15,766 nt of DNA from Bacteroidales bacterium (GTDB lineage Bacteria; Bacteroidota; Bacteroidia; Bacteroidales; DTU049), in NCBI GenBank assembly GCA_018432645.1, contig JAHDSP010000295.1, forward strand, positions 1-15,766, read 5' to 3'. Below, in pieces: positions 1-9,166 of the stretch (its first letter is position 1; each line of letters opens with the position of its first letter). Position numbers and translations under genes: made by a program. Below the pieces are notes generated by a model. It saw only the letters and a list, made by a program, of their open reading frames with translations. It ran no database searches and was not told the origin of the DNA.

Positions 1-97
1 AATTTACTTTGCTATGTCAACTACACAAAGAAAAGTAACAAAAGAAAGGGTTAAGCCGGGGAAATGCAAGTAGGGGTTTAAAATTTTAAACCCCTAC
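1..97. repeat. Dispersed inverted-repeat element, copy 1
   Basis: This non-coding element recurs at about 12561-12654. It has two parts. The first is a hairpin with arms 4-17 and 25-38 and a 7-nt loop; 12 of 14 positions pair, and the right arm is acaaagaaaagtaa. The second is a perfect 28-nt palindrome at 70-97 built around ggggtttaaaattttaaacccc. The two copies also share the linker motif ggggaaatg. The element lies about 75 nt past the stop of the minus-strand gene at 173-832. No ORF or transposase is associated. I infer a REP-like or small non-autonomous repeat; its left boundary may lie outside the window. Confidence 0.75.
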
Positions 98-172
98 TAA
101 TTATTGTAAAGGTATTCTTTTAATATAAAATGTTGAAAAGAATTTATTATATAAACGATTATTTCAATTAAA
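98..172. other. Short AT-rich intergenic stretch
   Basis: Between the repeat element and the stop codon of the next gene there is only AT-rich sequence. I see no ORF, RNA gene or convincing terminator here. Confidence 0.5.
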
Positions 173-832
173 TTATCTATTTTCCCTTTTTGACTTTTTT
201 AAATCTTTTAATTTTTCTTCACCGCTTTGTAATTGGGTTTCTTTGGATGCAGCATTTGGGTTTAAATCCTCAATTTCTTCTTCATTTTTCTTCATCTTTT
301 TAGCTAGTTTTTTGTTTTTCTTATCTAATTTTTTTGCATCTTTATTTGTTCTTTTTAAAGCCTTTTGAGTTGCTTTAACAGTTTGTTTTTGCAAAGATAT
401 ATCATATTTTAGTTGTTCTTTATATGCATTTTGAGCAAATTTAAGAAACATATCTGTTGCAGCTTTAGAAGCATCTGGATTAATTTCTGGAGTTAAAAAT
501 ATGCCTCCCATAGAAAAAGCAACAATCATTTTAACAGTACTGTCTTCTTGAATAAAATTAGAATAAACATCAACAGAATTTGTAGAGATATCTGGTAAAA
601 TAGCATTATCAGCAAATTGTTTATCCTTACCTTTTACTTTTGCTTTAGCTTTTTTCATTTCAGATTTCCATGCTCCGGAGATAATATCTACATTAGCCTT
701 AGGAATAGTAACGATATAACACGGGTTATTATCACCACCTATGTTTTGAATACCTGTTTCTACTTTTACTTCTTGTGCCATAGCTGACATACTTATAGCT
801 ATCATGGCAATTAAAATTAATTTTCCTTTCAT
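173..832 (-). CDS. Secreted protein with lysine-rich coiled-coil tail
   Basis: The 219-residue product starts with a clear signal peptide (about residues 1-19: basic MKGK, hydrophobic core, MSAMA before QE) and is probably periplasmic. Residues 20-130 form a compact domain containing an aromatic-flanked AWKSEMKKAKAKVKG stretch and a hydrophobic IVAFSMGGIFL stretch. From about residue 140 to the end the protein is highly charged, rich in Lys and Glu, and should be a long helix or coiled coil. This architecture resembles an uncharacterised family I recall from Bacteroidota, but I know no function for it. The start is supported by a TAnnTTTG box 11-18 nt upstream. It is transcribed divergently from the lipoprotein pair. 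The function is unknown; coding status is fairly certain. Confidence 0.85.
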   Translation of the reverse strand: MKGKLILIAMIAISMSAMAQEVKVETGIQNIGGDNNPCYIVTIPKANVDIISGAWKSEMKKAKAKVKGKDKQFADNAILPDISTNSVDVYSNFIQEDSTVKMIVAFSMGGIFLTPEINPDASKAATDMFLKFAQNAYKEQLKYDISLQKQTVKATQKALKRTNKDAKKLDKKNKKLAKKMKKNEEEIEDLNPNAASKETQLQSGEEKLKDLKKSKRENR

Positions 833-842
833 AATTTTTTTA

Positions 843-850
843 CAAAATTA
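843..850 (-). promoter_or_regulatory. Bacteroidota -7 box for the gene at 173-832
   Basis: On the minus strand this reads TAATTTTG, an exact match to the Bacteroidota primary-sigma -7 consensus TAnnTTTG. It lies just upstream of the start codon at 832. No good TTG -33 element is seen at the usual spacing. The leader would be very short. Confidence 0.6.
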
Positions 851-930
851 CAAAAAAATTTTTATATATGATTATAAATGAATAAATTATTAAATTTATT
901 AAAAAAATTTTTTTATTCCAAAAAATATAT

Positions 931-938
931 TAATTTTG
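931..938 (+). promoter_or_regulatory. Bacteroidota -7 box for the lipoprotein pair
   Basis: TAATTTTG matches TAnnTTTG exactly and lies 24 nt before the ATG at 963. It overlaps the only upstream in-frame start (TTG at 936), so that TTG would fall inside the promoter. The real start is therefore the ATG at 963. No clear -33 TTG is seen. Confidence 0.65.
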
Positions 939-962
939 CAAAGTAATAAAAATCAATTGATT

Positions 963-1397
963 ATGAAAATAAAAAATTTAATTTTAATTAGTGCAGTAAT
1001 GCTAATATTTACGAGTTGTAAATATGAAGAAGGTCCCGCCGTGAGCCTAAGATCTAAAGAAGAACGTCTATGCAACGAGTGGAAAATTGATAAAAAATTA
1101 ACAAATGGAGTAGAAAACACTTTAACAGAGGCAGAATTACAAACTATAGTGGAATTTAAAAAAGGAGGAGATTATTCTATTACAGTACCTATTTTAGGTG
1201 TTTATGTAGTCTTTAGTGGTACTTGGGAATTTTATGATAATAAAGAAAAAATAATAACAACTTATGAGGCAAACGTATTAGGTACCAATGTAGTGCAAAA
1301 AGACACATCAAAAATATTAAGATTAATGGAAAAAGAATTGTGGCTCGAAGGTAAGGATAGTACAGGTATTGTAGAAATTCATTATATACCTAAATAA
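963..1397 (+). CDS. Small lipoprotein, lipocalin-like (first of tandem pair)
   Basis: From the ATG at 963 the product is 144 residues: a type II signal peptide (MKIKNLILIS, then VMLIFTSC), with the lipidated Cys at about residue 19. It should sit in the inner or outer membrane facing the periplasm or surface. The mature part begins with an EEGP motif and contains RLCNEW, VEFKKGG, SGTWEF and ILRLMEKELWLE. A tryptophan near the start followed by GTWEF and a late LWL strand recalls the small lipocalin-like lipoproteins of Bacteroidota, but this is family style and not proof. An in-frame TTG start at 936 would lie inside the promoter box and put extra residues before the signal peptide, so I reject it. The next gene is a diverged duplicate 24 nt downstream. The ligand is unknown. Confidence 0.85.
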   Translation: MKIKNLILISAVMLIFTSCKYEEGPAVSLRSKEERLCNEWKIDKKLTNGVENTLTEAELQTIVEFKKGGDYSITVPILGVYVVFSGTWEFYDNKEKIITTYEANVLGTNVVQKDTSKILRLMEKELWLEGKDSTGIVEIHYIPK

Positions 1398-1421
1398 AAT
1401 TTAAAAAAACCAAAAAAATAT

Positions 1422-1865
1422 ATGAAAAAAATCAATGTAATTTTATTAACAGTTGTAGCCAGCGTATTAATGCTGACAAGTTGCTCACCTTATGAAGAGG
1501 GTCCAGCAATAAGTTTTAGATCAAGAACTGAGCGTCTCTGCAATGAATGGAGACTTACTAGACTTTACATTAATGGAACAGAACAAACTCTGTCTTCATT
1601 ACAACAACAAACTACTTTAGAATTCAAAGACAATGGCACAGTAAATTACTCTTATGCTGTTATGGATTCTACTGCCATTATAATCACTGGTAGTGGTACC
1701 TGGGAATTTAATAATGACGATACCGAAGTTATCACAAAAATCACTTATACTATAGGTGGTACAGTAACAGACACATTCAAAATTCTTCGATTAAAAGAAG
1801 TAGAATTGTGGCTTGAGAATAATCAAAATGGAGATGTCGTAGAAACTCATTATGAGCCCAAATAA
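1422..1865 (+). CDS. Small lipoprotein, lipocalin-like (second of tandem pair)
   Basis: The 147-residue product has a signal peptide ending VLMLTSC, with the lipidation Cys at residue 21. The mature part follows the upstream gene almost motif by motif: YEEGPAISFRS, ERLCNEWRL, LEFKDNGT, GSGTWEF, FKILRLKEVELWLE and ETHYEPK. By eye the two mature proteins are a little under half identical, with most divergence in the middle. The 24-nt gap carries no promoter box, and a strong terminator follows, so the pair is probably one transcript. The retained blocks suggest the same beta-barrel-like fold with divergence in the loops. Function and ligand are unknown. Confidence 0.87.
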   Translation: MKKINVILLTVVASVLMLTSCSPYEEGPAISFRSRTERLCNEWRLTRLYINGTEQTLSSLQQQTTLEFKDNGTVNYSYAVMDSTAIIITGSGTWEFNNDDTEVITKITYTIGGTVTDTFKILRLKEVELWLENNQNGDVVETHYEPK

Positions 1866-1881
1866 ACTGTTATAAAACTAG

Positions 1882-1921
1882 AAAAAAAGAGGAGGCAACT
1901 TTAGTTGCCTCCTCTTTTTTT
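1882..1921. terminator. Bidirectional rho-independent terminator
   Basis: An 11-bp GC-rich stem (1889-1899 with 1904-1914, left arm GAGGAGGCAAC) closes a 4-nt loop. It is flanked by an A-run on the left (1882-1888) and a T-run on the right (1915-1921), so each strand reads as stem plus U-tract. It would end the lipoprotein transcript from the left and the tRNA transcript from the right. Confidence 0.9.
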
Positions 1922-1992
1922 ATTGATCTAATATAAAAATATAATCTATTGTTCTAAATTATAAATTTGTAAAAATTGTTTTTCATTCAAAG

Positions 1993-2065
1993 AGCCATTC
2001 GTGAGACTCGAACTCACGACCTGCTCATTACGAGTGAGCTGCTCTACCTGCTGAGCTAGAATGGC
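1993..2065 (-). tRNA. tRNA-Thr, anticodon CGT
   Basis: This is a 73-nt cloverleaf on the minus strand. The acceptor stem is GCCATTC paired with GAATGGC (1994-2000 with 2059-2065). The D arm contains TAGCTCAGCAGGTAGAGC. The anticodon stem GCTCA/TGAGC encloses the loop CTCGTAA, giving anticodon CGT (2030-2032), which reads ACG. The T arm has TTCGAGT between GTGAG and CTCAC. The 3' CCA is not encoded. It lies 3 nt downstream of tRNA-Pro in the same transcript. Confidence 0.96.
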
Positions 2066-2068
2066 ATA

Positions 2069-2141
2069 TCGGGATGACTGGACTCGAACCAGCGACTCCT
2101 TCGTCCCGAACGAAGTGCGCTACCAACTGCGCTACATCCCG
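2069..2141 (-). tRNA. tRNA-Pro, anticodon CGG
   Basis: This is a 73-nt cloverleaf on the minus strand. The acceptor stem is CGGGATG paired with CATCCCG (2135-2141 with 2070-2076). The anticodon stem CTTCG/CGAAG encloses the loop TTCGGGA, giving anticodon CGG (2106-2108) followed by G37, as usual for proline tRNAs. The T arm contains GGTTCGAGTCC. No CCA is encoded. It is the first gene of a two-tRNA operon with its own promoter box at 2155-2162. Confidence 0.96.
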
Positions 2142-2154
2142 TCAAATATTTTTG

Positions 2155-2162
2155 CAAAATTA
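2155..2162 (-). promoter_or_regulatory. -7 box for the tRNA-Pro/tRNA-Thr operon
   Basis: On the minus strand this reads TAATTTTG, an exact TAnnTTTG match. It ends 13 nt before the mature 5' end of tRNA-Pro, the right place for a short precursor leader. No -33 TTG is seen at 19 nt. Confidence 0.6.
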
Positions 2163-2186
2163 ATATTTTATTACAAAATTTTTCTT

Positions 2187-5100
2187 TTAATATTCATCTG
2201 AATCTATATTGATATTTTCATAAACTTTTTTAAGGAATCTATCTTTAGTAGTTGTCGTAGCTATGTAATAAGTATATCCTTTTTCTCGACCACTAGACTC
2301 TAATGTTCTAGATTTAGAGTCTGTATTTATGATAAGTTCATTAAATTCTTTTCTAGATGACAATCCTTGCATTAGTCCATTGCTATATGTGAAAAAATAC
2401 CAAACATTAGGAAAAGGTTGCAAATAAATAGTCAGTCTATCCCCACTGCGTCTAAGTGATAGCTCAATGATGCCATTTACATATTTATATACTTGGGTAC
2501 CATTAGCTATAGAAATGCCAATTCTCCCTTCAGAAATATATGTTTTAGTCTCTGGAATATATTTAAATGTCAGATCGTTAAAAACAAAAGTATGAGCTAA
2601 CTCTTTAGGAAATTTTCGAATATTACCATAAAGATTTAAATCATTAATAACATTCATAGCAGTAGCACTATCTAGAGATTCTTCTAAGAAAGACAAAAAC
2701 AACTCATCTTGAATATTTAGATTTTCTAATTCAGATGCTAAAATATCATTAGCCATCATCTCAAGTGCTTTTTCATTAAAATAGAAATCTAAGGTTGAAT
2801 TAGCAGTGATAGTAGTGGAGAGGTCAGATTTTTTGTAATCTACTCTCCCATAGAAATCCATATTTACTCTACCTAGATTAGATCCTAAACTTAATTTCCC
2901 CTCTCCTACAACATCGCAAGTTTTTGTATTTAAGCTCAGATAATTACCTTTTTTAGTAATACCATCAAGTTTTTCTCTAGACGCTATTTGATATTCTGCA
3001 GACACTTCGTCATATCGTAAAAATCCATTAGATGACACTAATTCTACATCTCCCCCATATAATTTTTTTGTTAAAAAAGCTGGATAAACACCTGCTACTC
3101 CTTGACTAGAAAAATATAATCCAGCAAAGATAATATCACCATTTATATTTTTGGGTTGCGGAGGAATAGGTATCAGTATATTATTAGGATTAATGATATC
3201 ATTGATTTTTATCCACTGTTTGGGCAGAGTATCACAAGTTTGTGATATTTTCGCTCCCCCATCAAAGGTTAAAAATTCTTGAGGAGCCAATAAATAAACA
3301 TTGCCAGCAAATAAAAAATAAGGACTAAGTGTGAAATTAATACTATCAGAAATTTTGCCAGTAGCAGTAGTTTGCAAATTATTATTTACTGTTATTTTAT
3401 CAAAATTGATTATTTGAGAATTTTTATTTTGGTCTATATATTCATATTGGCCTTTACCAGAATAACTTTTTTTACCATAAATCCAAATATTACAATTGTG
3501 CAAAATATGATATTTAGTATCTAAATTAGCTAAAACAGTAGAGTTTTCTAATGGTTGCATAACAGCACCCGTTGAAATATTGATAACTCTATCTTTAGGG
3601 AAAATAGCTGCATCTGCTACTCTTATGAAAGGAACCTCATATGCTATTATTTGTTTATCCTTAATATTATATTTGGCTTTGCCAGCAATAAATGTTAGTG
3701 AATCCTGTGCTGGATGAGTAGAAATAAATCTAGAACCACTAAGGTCCATATCTACTAAATCTCTGATTGACGTGTGAGCGTAATCTATTTCATTATAATG
3801 AGTTGTATAGAAATCAATTTCTTCTCTGTCCATATACCAATCAAATTTATCCATATAACAGATATATTCATTAGCAGGGAAACGTATCATGGAGCTATCA
3901 CCAGCTGTCTCGAAAGTTCCTTTTCTTTGATCAAAGTCTACATGTCCTTTATAGATTTTAGTTTCTAGAGCTATCTCATTGAGATCAAAAGTTTTTAATA
4001 CGAAATCACAAGTGTCTGTATCAAAGACTCTATTTTTCATGACAAAACGATTACTGGTCATTATAGCATTAAGAAATTCTATCTTACCATTTGCTAAAAG
4101 ATTTGAAGGGCTATAATCTAAAATACCATTGAAAACAACTTTTTCTTTATATGCAATAGCTGGTTTATCTTGAGTATAAATAGCCATATAATCATTTTTA
4201 GGATACCAAGAAATTTTAGCATTTTCAATACTTACAGGTGGATATTGCACTCCGGTAGTGCGCTCTGCTATTATATAGCTATCAGCTATTCCTATCGTAG
4301 AATCTGGAAAAAATAAGAAATCTTTACTATGAGCTGTTGAGGTAATATATTTCAATATTCCATCACCATGAAGCCCTTGATTAGACATAGTAATTTTATT
4401 AGTAAAGTTGCCTTTACCACCATAGGCTGGTAAACCATTAGAAGGTGTCTGGTGATGTATACCTAAGGAATAATCCTCCATAATTACTAATGGTTCATAA
4501 ATATCTGGGAATATACCACTAGATGATAAATAACCATCAAAAATGAGAGAATCTGTTTCGAATTTATCCAAATTTTTCAAAGTATATGGATTAATATGAT
4601 AAAAGAAATTATCTCTGATATATACATCTTGGTAAACACAGGATTTATCATAATAAACATAAGATATTTTTTTACTATTAAAAATCGGATATTCTGGCAT
4701 ATAAATTTTGCCACTTCTATTACTAGGATGATCTATTAATAGCTCACCACTCATATCTTCTATCACATTTCTAACTCTTATCAATGGATATTCACCATAT
4801 TTATCTGGTATCCTACTTCTCACATAGAAATTCATAGAATCTACATATGGCATGTTAATTTTAAACTGATCATAAGAAAAATAATATTCTCTACCATAAT
4901 AATTAAATCTGCCTGCATTAATTAACCCATCAAAAATAAAATCTCTATTTTTTTTAACTATAATTTTTTGTTCTTTAGGATAGACAACCACATTCTGCGA
5001 ATCACTTAAAAAAACTCTTGATATACCTTCTAATTTCATATCATAATTGATCAAGCTTAGTTTAGCATTATCTAATGATTCTACTACAGAGTTAAATTGT

Positions 5101-6680
5101 ATAACATCGAAATCTTTTTTGCCTGCATTAGCTTCTACATAATTAAAAACTTTATCTTTCACATACACCATATCAGTATTAGGATTATAATCTAAAAAAC
5201 CTTGTAAAGCGAGTGAAATTATTTGTTGCCTAATTATACGAGTATCTATTACTCTAAATTTGGCAAAATCTAAAACAGAAAAATATCTTTTACCAGTTTT
5301 ATCTGTAAAATCCTTAATATATTGAAGTGGATTTTTCTCATCAATACCTTGCAATTTTAAATAATTATTTTTAGAAAAATAATTACTAGATTCGAAAAGG
5401 GCATTGCTATGAGAGCCACCTTTTAGCATAGTCATGCGAATCTCTGGAGCACCAATCGTCCAATATAAAGCCTCGAAATACATATCTAGCTTATGATAAG
5501 TATCATAAAATGGCATAGGATGTAGTCTCTCATTATCTCTAATAAAACTAATTTCCTTTGTTGAATCTTGATATTTAAAAACTAAAGATAAATGATAAAT
5601 AGAATCTTCGTTAATATATAAAACCACCGAAGCATCTTGACTTTCTATACTATTTTTTCTAATAGAAAAACTCTTTGATTGAGATTTTATGAAAAGATTA
5701 TTGTTATAAAATAATTTAATAGTAGCCAAATTGATACTATCGCCAGAGCCTATTATACTAGCACCTTTTACAGAAAAGCCACCTTCATAATCAATATTTT
5801 CAAAAATATTTTTTATATAAAAATTTGATTGATAAGAATAAAATTGCGGATATATGGCTTGCTCACCTGTTTTATCTGCAAAAATTCTTTCTAGAATATA
5901 GCCTGTAACTGGTTGGTCGCCAAAAAAGTCTTTGTGATAAAAATTCACTGTATCTGCTCTATAATCTCTTGATTTCAACGATATAGAATAATTAGAAAGT
6001 AAAGCATATACTTTATCAGGGTCCAATAAAGCCCTCTCCCAAGTTATCTTACCTCCATTACCGACCCATTTATTACTACTCATATAATAAATACCATTAG
6101 TTTGATATATTACAGAGCTATCACCATATGCATAGCATACCAGACTAGTATTAGGGAAAATTATTTTTGGCTCATTGTCATATTCAAATTTGAAATTATT
6201 AGAAGTACTTATCCATGTAGTAGTAGGCGATGAGTATAGAATATTATTTAAAAATAAACTATCAGTTTGATTTAAAAATTGAATAATCTTTTGCCCACGC
6301 CCTTTTGTTATAATATTATCATATGTTTTTGCCCAATCAGTAAAATCACTTTGCCATTTACCACTTTTTTGTATATTTACTAATGAATGTATAAAAGCTA
6401 AAAAATAATTAGTACCTAAGCGTTTTTTTAACATCTGATTAGATAAATTAATTATAGATTTTTTCTCTAAATCAGTTATAGAACCCCAGAAACTACTAAA
6501 GTCTCCAAGTAAAAAAGCGTCAATATTTTTCATATCACTTTTACTCAGATTCCTATCTGAGCTAAAAAGTTTTTGCAAAGTAGATATATATTCTGCTGGG
6601 TTTTCACTAAATGAGGTTACTTGTCCATCCAAATAAATAAAACTAAATAAACTAATAAAAATTAAAAATGCTTTTTTCAT
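2187..6680 (-). CDS. Very large exported protein of unknown function
   Basis: The 1497-residue product starts with a signal peptide (MKKAFLIFISLFSFIYLDG, then QVTS), so it is exported. No internal transmembrane helix or catalytic motif stands out. The body is rich in Tyr, Asp, Asn, Ser and Ile and shows alternating beta-strand-like segments throughout (for example YYGREYYFSYDQFKI and KIYMPEYPIF), suggesting an extended beta-rich structure. A Trp/Tyr-rich block, YICYMDKFDWYMDREEIDF, lies in the middle. The C-terminal part contains YGNIRKFPKELAHTFVFND and LYLQPFPNVWYFFTYS-like strands. Similar long proteins exist in Bacteroidota as conserved hypotheticals, as far as I recall, with no assigned role. 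It appears monocistronic. An envelope or surface role is inference from export, size and composition only. Confidence 0.9.
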   Translation of the reverse strand: MKKAFLIFISLFSFIYLDGQVTSFSENPAEYISTLQKLFSSDRNLSKSDMKNIDAFLLGDFSSFWGSITDLEKKSIINLSNQMLKKRLGTNYFLAFIHSLVNIQKSGKWQSDFTDWAKTYDNIITKGRGQKIIQFLNQTDSLFLNNILYSSPTTTWISTSNNFKFEYDNEPKIIFPNTSLVCYAYGDSSVIYQTNGIYYMSSNKWVGNGGKITWERALLDPDKVYALLSNYSISLKSRDYRADTVNFYHKDFFGDQPVTGYILERIFADKTGEQAIYPQFYSYQSNFYIKNIFENIDYEGGFSVKGASIIGSGDSINLATIKLFYNNNLFIKSQSKSFSIRKNSIESQDASVVLYINEDSIYHLSLVFKYQDSTKEISFIRDNERLHPMPFYDTYHKLDMYFEALYWTIGAPEIRMTMLKGGSHSNALFESSNYFSKNNYLKLQGIDEKNPLQYIKDFTDKTGKRYFSVLDFAKFRVIDTRIIRQQIISLALQGFLDYNPNTDMVYVKDKVFNYVEANAGKKDFDVIQFNSVVESLDNAKLSLINYDMKLEGISRVFLSDSQNVVVYPKEQKIIVKKNRDFIFDGLINAGRFNYYGREYYFSYDQFKINMPYVDSMNFYVRSRIPDKYGEYPLIRVRNVIEDMSGELLIDHPSNRSGKIYMPEYPIFNSKKISYVYYDKSCVYQDVYIRDNFFYHINPYTLKNLDKFETDSLIFDGYLSSSGIFPDIYEPLVIMEDYSLGIHHQTPSNGLPAYGGKGNFTNKITMSNQGLHGDGILKYITSTAHSKDFLFFPDSTIGIADSYIIAERTTGVQYPPVSIENAKISWYPKNDYMAIYTQDKPAIAYKEKVVFNGILDYSPSNLLANGKIEFLNAIMTSNRFVMKNRVFDTDTCDFVLKTFDLNEIALETKIYKGHVDFDQRKGTFETAGDSSMIRFPANEYICYMDKFDWYMDREEIDFYTTHYNEIDYAHTSIRDLVDMDLSGSRFISTHPAQDSLTFIAGKAKYNIKDKQIIAYEVPFIRVADAAIFPKDRVINISTGAVMQPLENSTVLANLDTKYHILHNCNIWIYGKKSYSGKGQYEYIDQNKNSQIINFDKITVNNNLQTTATGKISDSINFTLSPYFLFAGNVYLLAPQEFLTFDGGAKISQTCDTLPKQWIKINDIINPNNILIPIPPQPKNINGDIIFAGLYFSSQGVAGVYPAFLTKKLYGGDVELVSSNGFLRYDEVSAEYQIASREKLDGITKKGNYLSLNTKTCDVVGEGKLSLGSNLGRVNMDFYGRVDYKKSDLSTTITANSTLDFYFNEKALEMMANDILASELENLNIQDELFLSFLEESLDSATAMNVINDLNLYGNIRKFPKELAHTFVFNDLTFKYIPETKTYISEGRIGISIANGTQVYKYVNGIIELSLRRSGDRLTIYLQPFPNVWYFFTYSNGLMQGLSSRKEFNELIINTDSKSRTLESSGREKGYTYYIATTTTKDRFLKKVYENINIDSDEY

Positions 6681-6839
6681 AATGTCTTAAAAAAATATTT
6701 TATTAATTATCAAATTAATAAGCAAAAATACTAAAAAGTATAAACTTTTCGAAAAAAATATAGTGAAAGAATTTATTGTATGAAATTTATTTAAAATATG
6801 TAATTAATTACACGTATTGCGTACAAACAATATGTTTTT
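6681..6839. other. Intergenic region upstream of the large exported protein
   Basis: These 159 nt hold the presumed promoter of the downstream minus-strand gene and otherwise only AT-rich sequence. No terminator hairpin was recognised for the gene at 6840-7460, and no remnant of a signalling output domain was seen. Confidence 0.5.
6723..6730 (-). promoter_or_regulatory. Candidate -7 box for the large exported-protein gene
   Basis: On the minus strand this reads TATTTTTG, which fits TAnnTTTG, 42 nt before the start codon at 6680. A 7-of-8 match lies slightly closer at 6711-6718. There is no convincing -33 element, and the AT-richness raises the chance of a random match. Confidence 0.4.
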
Positions 6840-7460
6840 TTATTTTTTGATTTTATACTCACGATTAAAATTTAATAATATAGCAAGAATAAAAATTATG
6901 GTTACTGCCAATATGATAAAAATAAATTTCCAATTTAGAGAACTAATAATATTGAGATCATAATCTACTCCCACTATATATGGATGATGAGCATCTGTGA
7001 TATAATAATGAAATGCTGAAAAGAAACTACCATATTCATCCGTATATTTCAAAAACATAACTGGTCTTTCTGGCGATAAATTTTTAATATTCGACGGATA
7101 ATAATAATAAGGAGATAAATATTTTGAAATCATATTGTTCAAAACATCAATACGTTTATAAGAGGATATTACAAATAAAAAAGAATCTTTCTGTGGTATG
7201 ATCACATATAAATATTCAAAATTATTATTATCAGCAGTATTATTTAAAATATGTCGTAAACTGTCATAATATAAAATTGGAAAATTCTTTTTATTATAAG
7301 CACTATCTATTAAAGCCTCTGGTACTATTTCATTTACAAAATGTGTGGCCTCTAGTAATTGTTTCTTTAGATTATTTTTTTGACTAATCCAAAATAAAAT
7401 TAAGGTAAAAATTATTAATAAATAAGATATAATCAGTACTAAATAATATTTTTTTCGCAT
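6840..7460 (-). CDS. Two-TM membrane protein with Cache-like sensor domain, no output domain
   Basis: The 206-residue product has one transmembrane helix at about 5-25 and another at about 177-197, enclosing roughly 150 extracytoplasmic residues and leaving a 10-residue basic cytoplasmic tail. The outer region has a PAS-like strand pair (FEYLYVIIPQKDSFLFVISS, residues 81-100). It then has KYTDEYGSFFSAF and YIVGVDYDL (about 138-169), which closely resemble the conserved end of Cache sensor domains in bacterial receptors, where a Y-D-x-Y-G-x-x-x-S-A core precedes a G-V-D strand. Those domains normally feed a HAMP, kinase, GGDEF or chemoreceptor module; none is present here or in the DNA just downstream. 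It may signal through a partner, or be the remnant of a larger receptor. Its own promoter suggests it is expressed. The ligand is unknown. Confidence 0.8.
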   Translation of the reverse strand: MRKKYYLVLIISYLLIIFTLILFWISQKNNLKKQLLEATHFVNEIVPEALIDSAYNKKNFPILYYDSLRHILNNTADNNNFEYLYVIIPQKDSFLFVISSYKRIDVLNNMISKYLSPYYYYPSNIKNLSPERPVMFLKYTDEYGSFFSAFHYYITDAHHPYIVGVDYDLNIISSLNWKFIFIILAVTIIFILAILLNFNREYKIKK

Positions 7461-7480
7461 TAATTAGGGCTTTTATAGAA

Positions 7481-7510
7481 CAAAATTATACAATAATTTT
7501 GAATAAGCAA
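7481..7510 (-). promoter_or_regulatory. Promoter of the Cache-like protein gene
   Basis: On the minus strand a TTG (7508-7510) precedes TAATTTTG (7481-7488) by exactly 19 nt, the usual spacing of Bacteroidota -33 and -7 elements. The -7 box ends 20 nt before the start codon at 7460. Confidence 0.65.
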
Positions 7511-7585
7511 TATTTTTTCATTAAAATAATTTTAAAAAGCAAAGATAAATTAAATATTTACAAATATGAAATAAAATATTTATCT

Positions 7586-7593
7586 TAATTTTG
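7586..7593 (+). promoter_or_regulatory. -7 box for the panB operon
   Basis: TAATTTTG matches TAnnTTTG exactly, 19 nt before the panB ATG. No -33 TTG is seen at the normal distance. Confidence 0.6.
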
Positions 7594-7612
7594 TAAAAAA
7601 TATAGTAAAATC

Positions 7613-8428
7613 ATGAATGATTCCAGAGAATTACCACGTATCACCACGTATGTACTGAAAGATATGAAAATGAGAGGTGAAAAAATTAGTATGCTTACAG
7701 CATATGATTATAGTTTTGCAAATATTTTAGATAAAGCAGGCATAGACATTATACTAGTAGGTGACTCTGCAGCAAATGTAATGGCAGGATACTCTACTAC
7801 CTTGCCAATAACTTTAGATCAGATGATATACCATGGGGCGTCGGTAGTACGTGGTGTCAAACGTTCTTTAGTAGTAGTAGATATGCCATTTGGTAGTTAT
7901 CAAGGGAACTCTAAACTTGCTTTAGAATCAGCTATTAGAATAATGAAAGAAACAGGAGCGCAAGCTGTAAAGCTAGAAGGTGGTAGAGAAGTATTAGAGG
8001 CAATTGATCGTATATTATCAGCGGGTATACCAGTAATGGGACATCTAGGGCTCACTCCACAAAGCATAAATAAATTTGGTACTTATACTGTGAGAGCTAC
8101 TCATAAAGAAGAAGCAGAAAAACTAAGAGAAGATGCTATGTTACTCGAAAGAGCAGGTTGTTTTGCTATAGTTCTAGAAAAAATTCCAGCATTATTAGCT
8201 AAAGAAGTGGCTGAGTCTAGTCGTATTCCTATTATCGGCATAGGTGCTGGTAAATGGGTAGATGGACAAGTATTAGTACTCCATGATATGCTCGGAATTA
8301 ATCAAGATTTCTCACCACGTTTTCTACGTAGATATCACAATCTAAAAACTGAAATATTAAAAGCAGTAAATCAATATATTGATGACGTGAAAAATAAAGA
8401 TTTCCCTAATGAACATGAGCAATATTGA
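7613..8428 (+). CDS. panB: 3-methyl-2-oxobutanoate hydroxymethyltransferase (ketopantoate hydroxymethyltransferase)
   Basis: PanB transfers a hydroxymethyl group from 5,10-methylenetetrahydrofolate to 2-oxoisovalerate, giving ketopantoate, the first committed step to pantothenate and coenzyme A in the cytosol. The 271 residues cover the full (beta/alpha)8 family length. Visible signatures are [10 protein letters not shown] (27-36), [19 protein letters not shown] with the metal-binding Asp51, DMPFGSYQG with Asp90, AVKLEGG with Lys120, and the catalytic-Glu motif VLEKIP with Glu189. GHLGLTPQS and PIIGIGAG are also present. The ATG at 7613 follows a promoter box. The 3' end overlaps the pseudouridine synthase gene by 20 nt, suggesting translational coupling, though the two functions are unrelated. panC, panD and panE are not in the window. Confidence 0.97.
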
Positions 8429-9146
8429 TGGATGGATAGTTCCTATTCCTATATTATATGAGGACAATCATCTCATTGCAGTTCATAAACCAAGTGGACT
8501 TTTGATACAAGGTGATAAAACTGGTGATATTACGTTAATAGATCTTATTAAAGGTCATTTAAAAGAAAAATATCAAAAACCAGGTAATGTTTTTTTAGGA
8601 TTAATACATAGAATAGATAGACCTGCAGCCGGTGTAGTCGTTTTCGCTAAAACATCTAAGGCTCTTGCTAGAATGAATCAACTTTTTCATGATAGAAAAG
8701 TACGCAAAATTTATTTAGCTATTGTAGAGCACAGACCTCCTATTAATGAAGGTTTGATAACTCATTATCTTAAAAAAAATGAAAAAAATAATAAAGCATA
8801 TATATCAGAAATAGAAAAAAAAGGTTATCAGAAAGCAGAATTGTATTTAAGCTTCATCACATCATCAGATAAATTTCATTTAGTAGGTATCGAGCTACAT
8901 ACAGGACGCCATCATCAGATAAGAGCTCAATTATCACATTTAGGTAGCCCTATCAGAGGTGATCTTAAGTATGGAGCACATAGATCACTACCTAATGGGG
9001 GTATAGACTTATTATCATATCATTTAGTTTTTCCTCATCCAATAACAGGAGAAATGATATCTATTACTACTCGTGTTCCAGAAAATAATCCTTGGCAATT
9101 TTTCAATATTCCTGCACAAAAATGGTTAGGAAAGTATGTAAAATAA
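8409..9146 (+). CDS. RluA-family RNA pseudouridine synthase
   Basis: This family isomerises specific uridines in rRNA or tRNA to pseudouridine. The 245 residues contain the N-terminal [19 protein letters not shown] (14-32), the catalytic motif [19 protein letters not shown] with nucleophile Asp70, then KIYLAIVEH and the RNA-binding RHHQIRAQL segment. An S4 domain is absent, so it resembles the short single-domain RluA/TruC group rather than RluC or RluD. The target uridine cannot be told from sequence. Starts at 8409 or 8415 (Met1 or Met3) are both possible; either overlaps the end of panB, implying co-translation. The gene converges on dapB with only 20 nt between the stop codons and no visible terminator. 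Confidence 0.94.
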
Positions 9147-9166
9147 TTATTAAGAAAGAGGGATTT

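Larger units (their letters stand above)
7461..7612. other. Divergent promoter region
   Basis: These 152 nt separate two divergently transcribed genes and carry one TAnnTTTG box for each direction (7481-7488 minus, 7586-7593 plus). No ORF or RNA gene was seen. Confidence 0.6.
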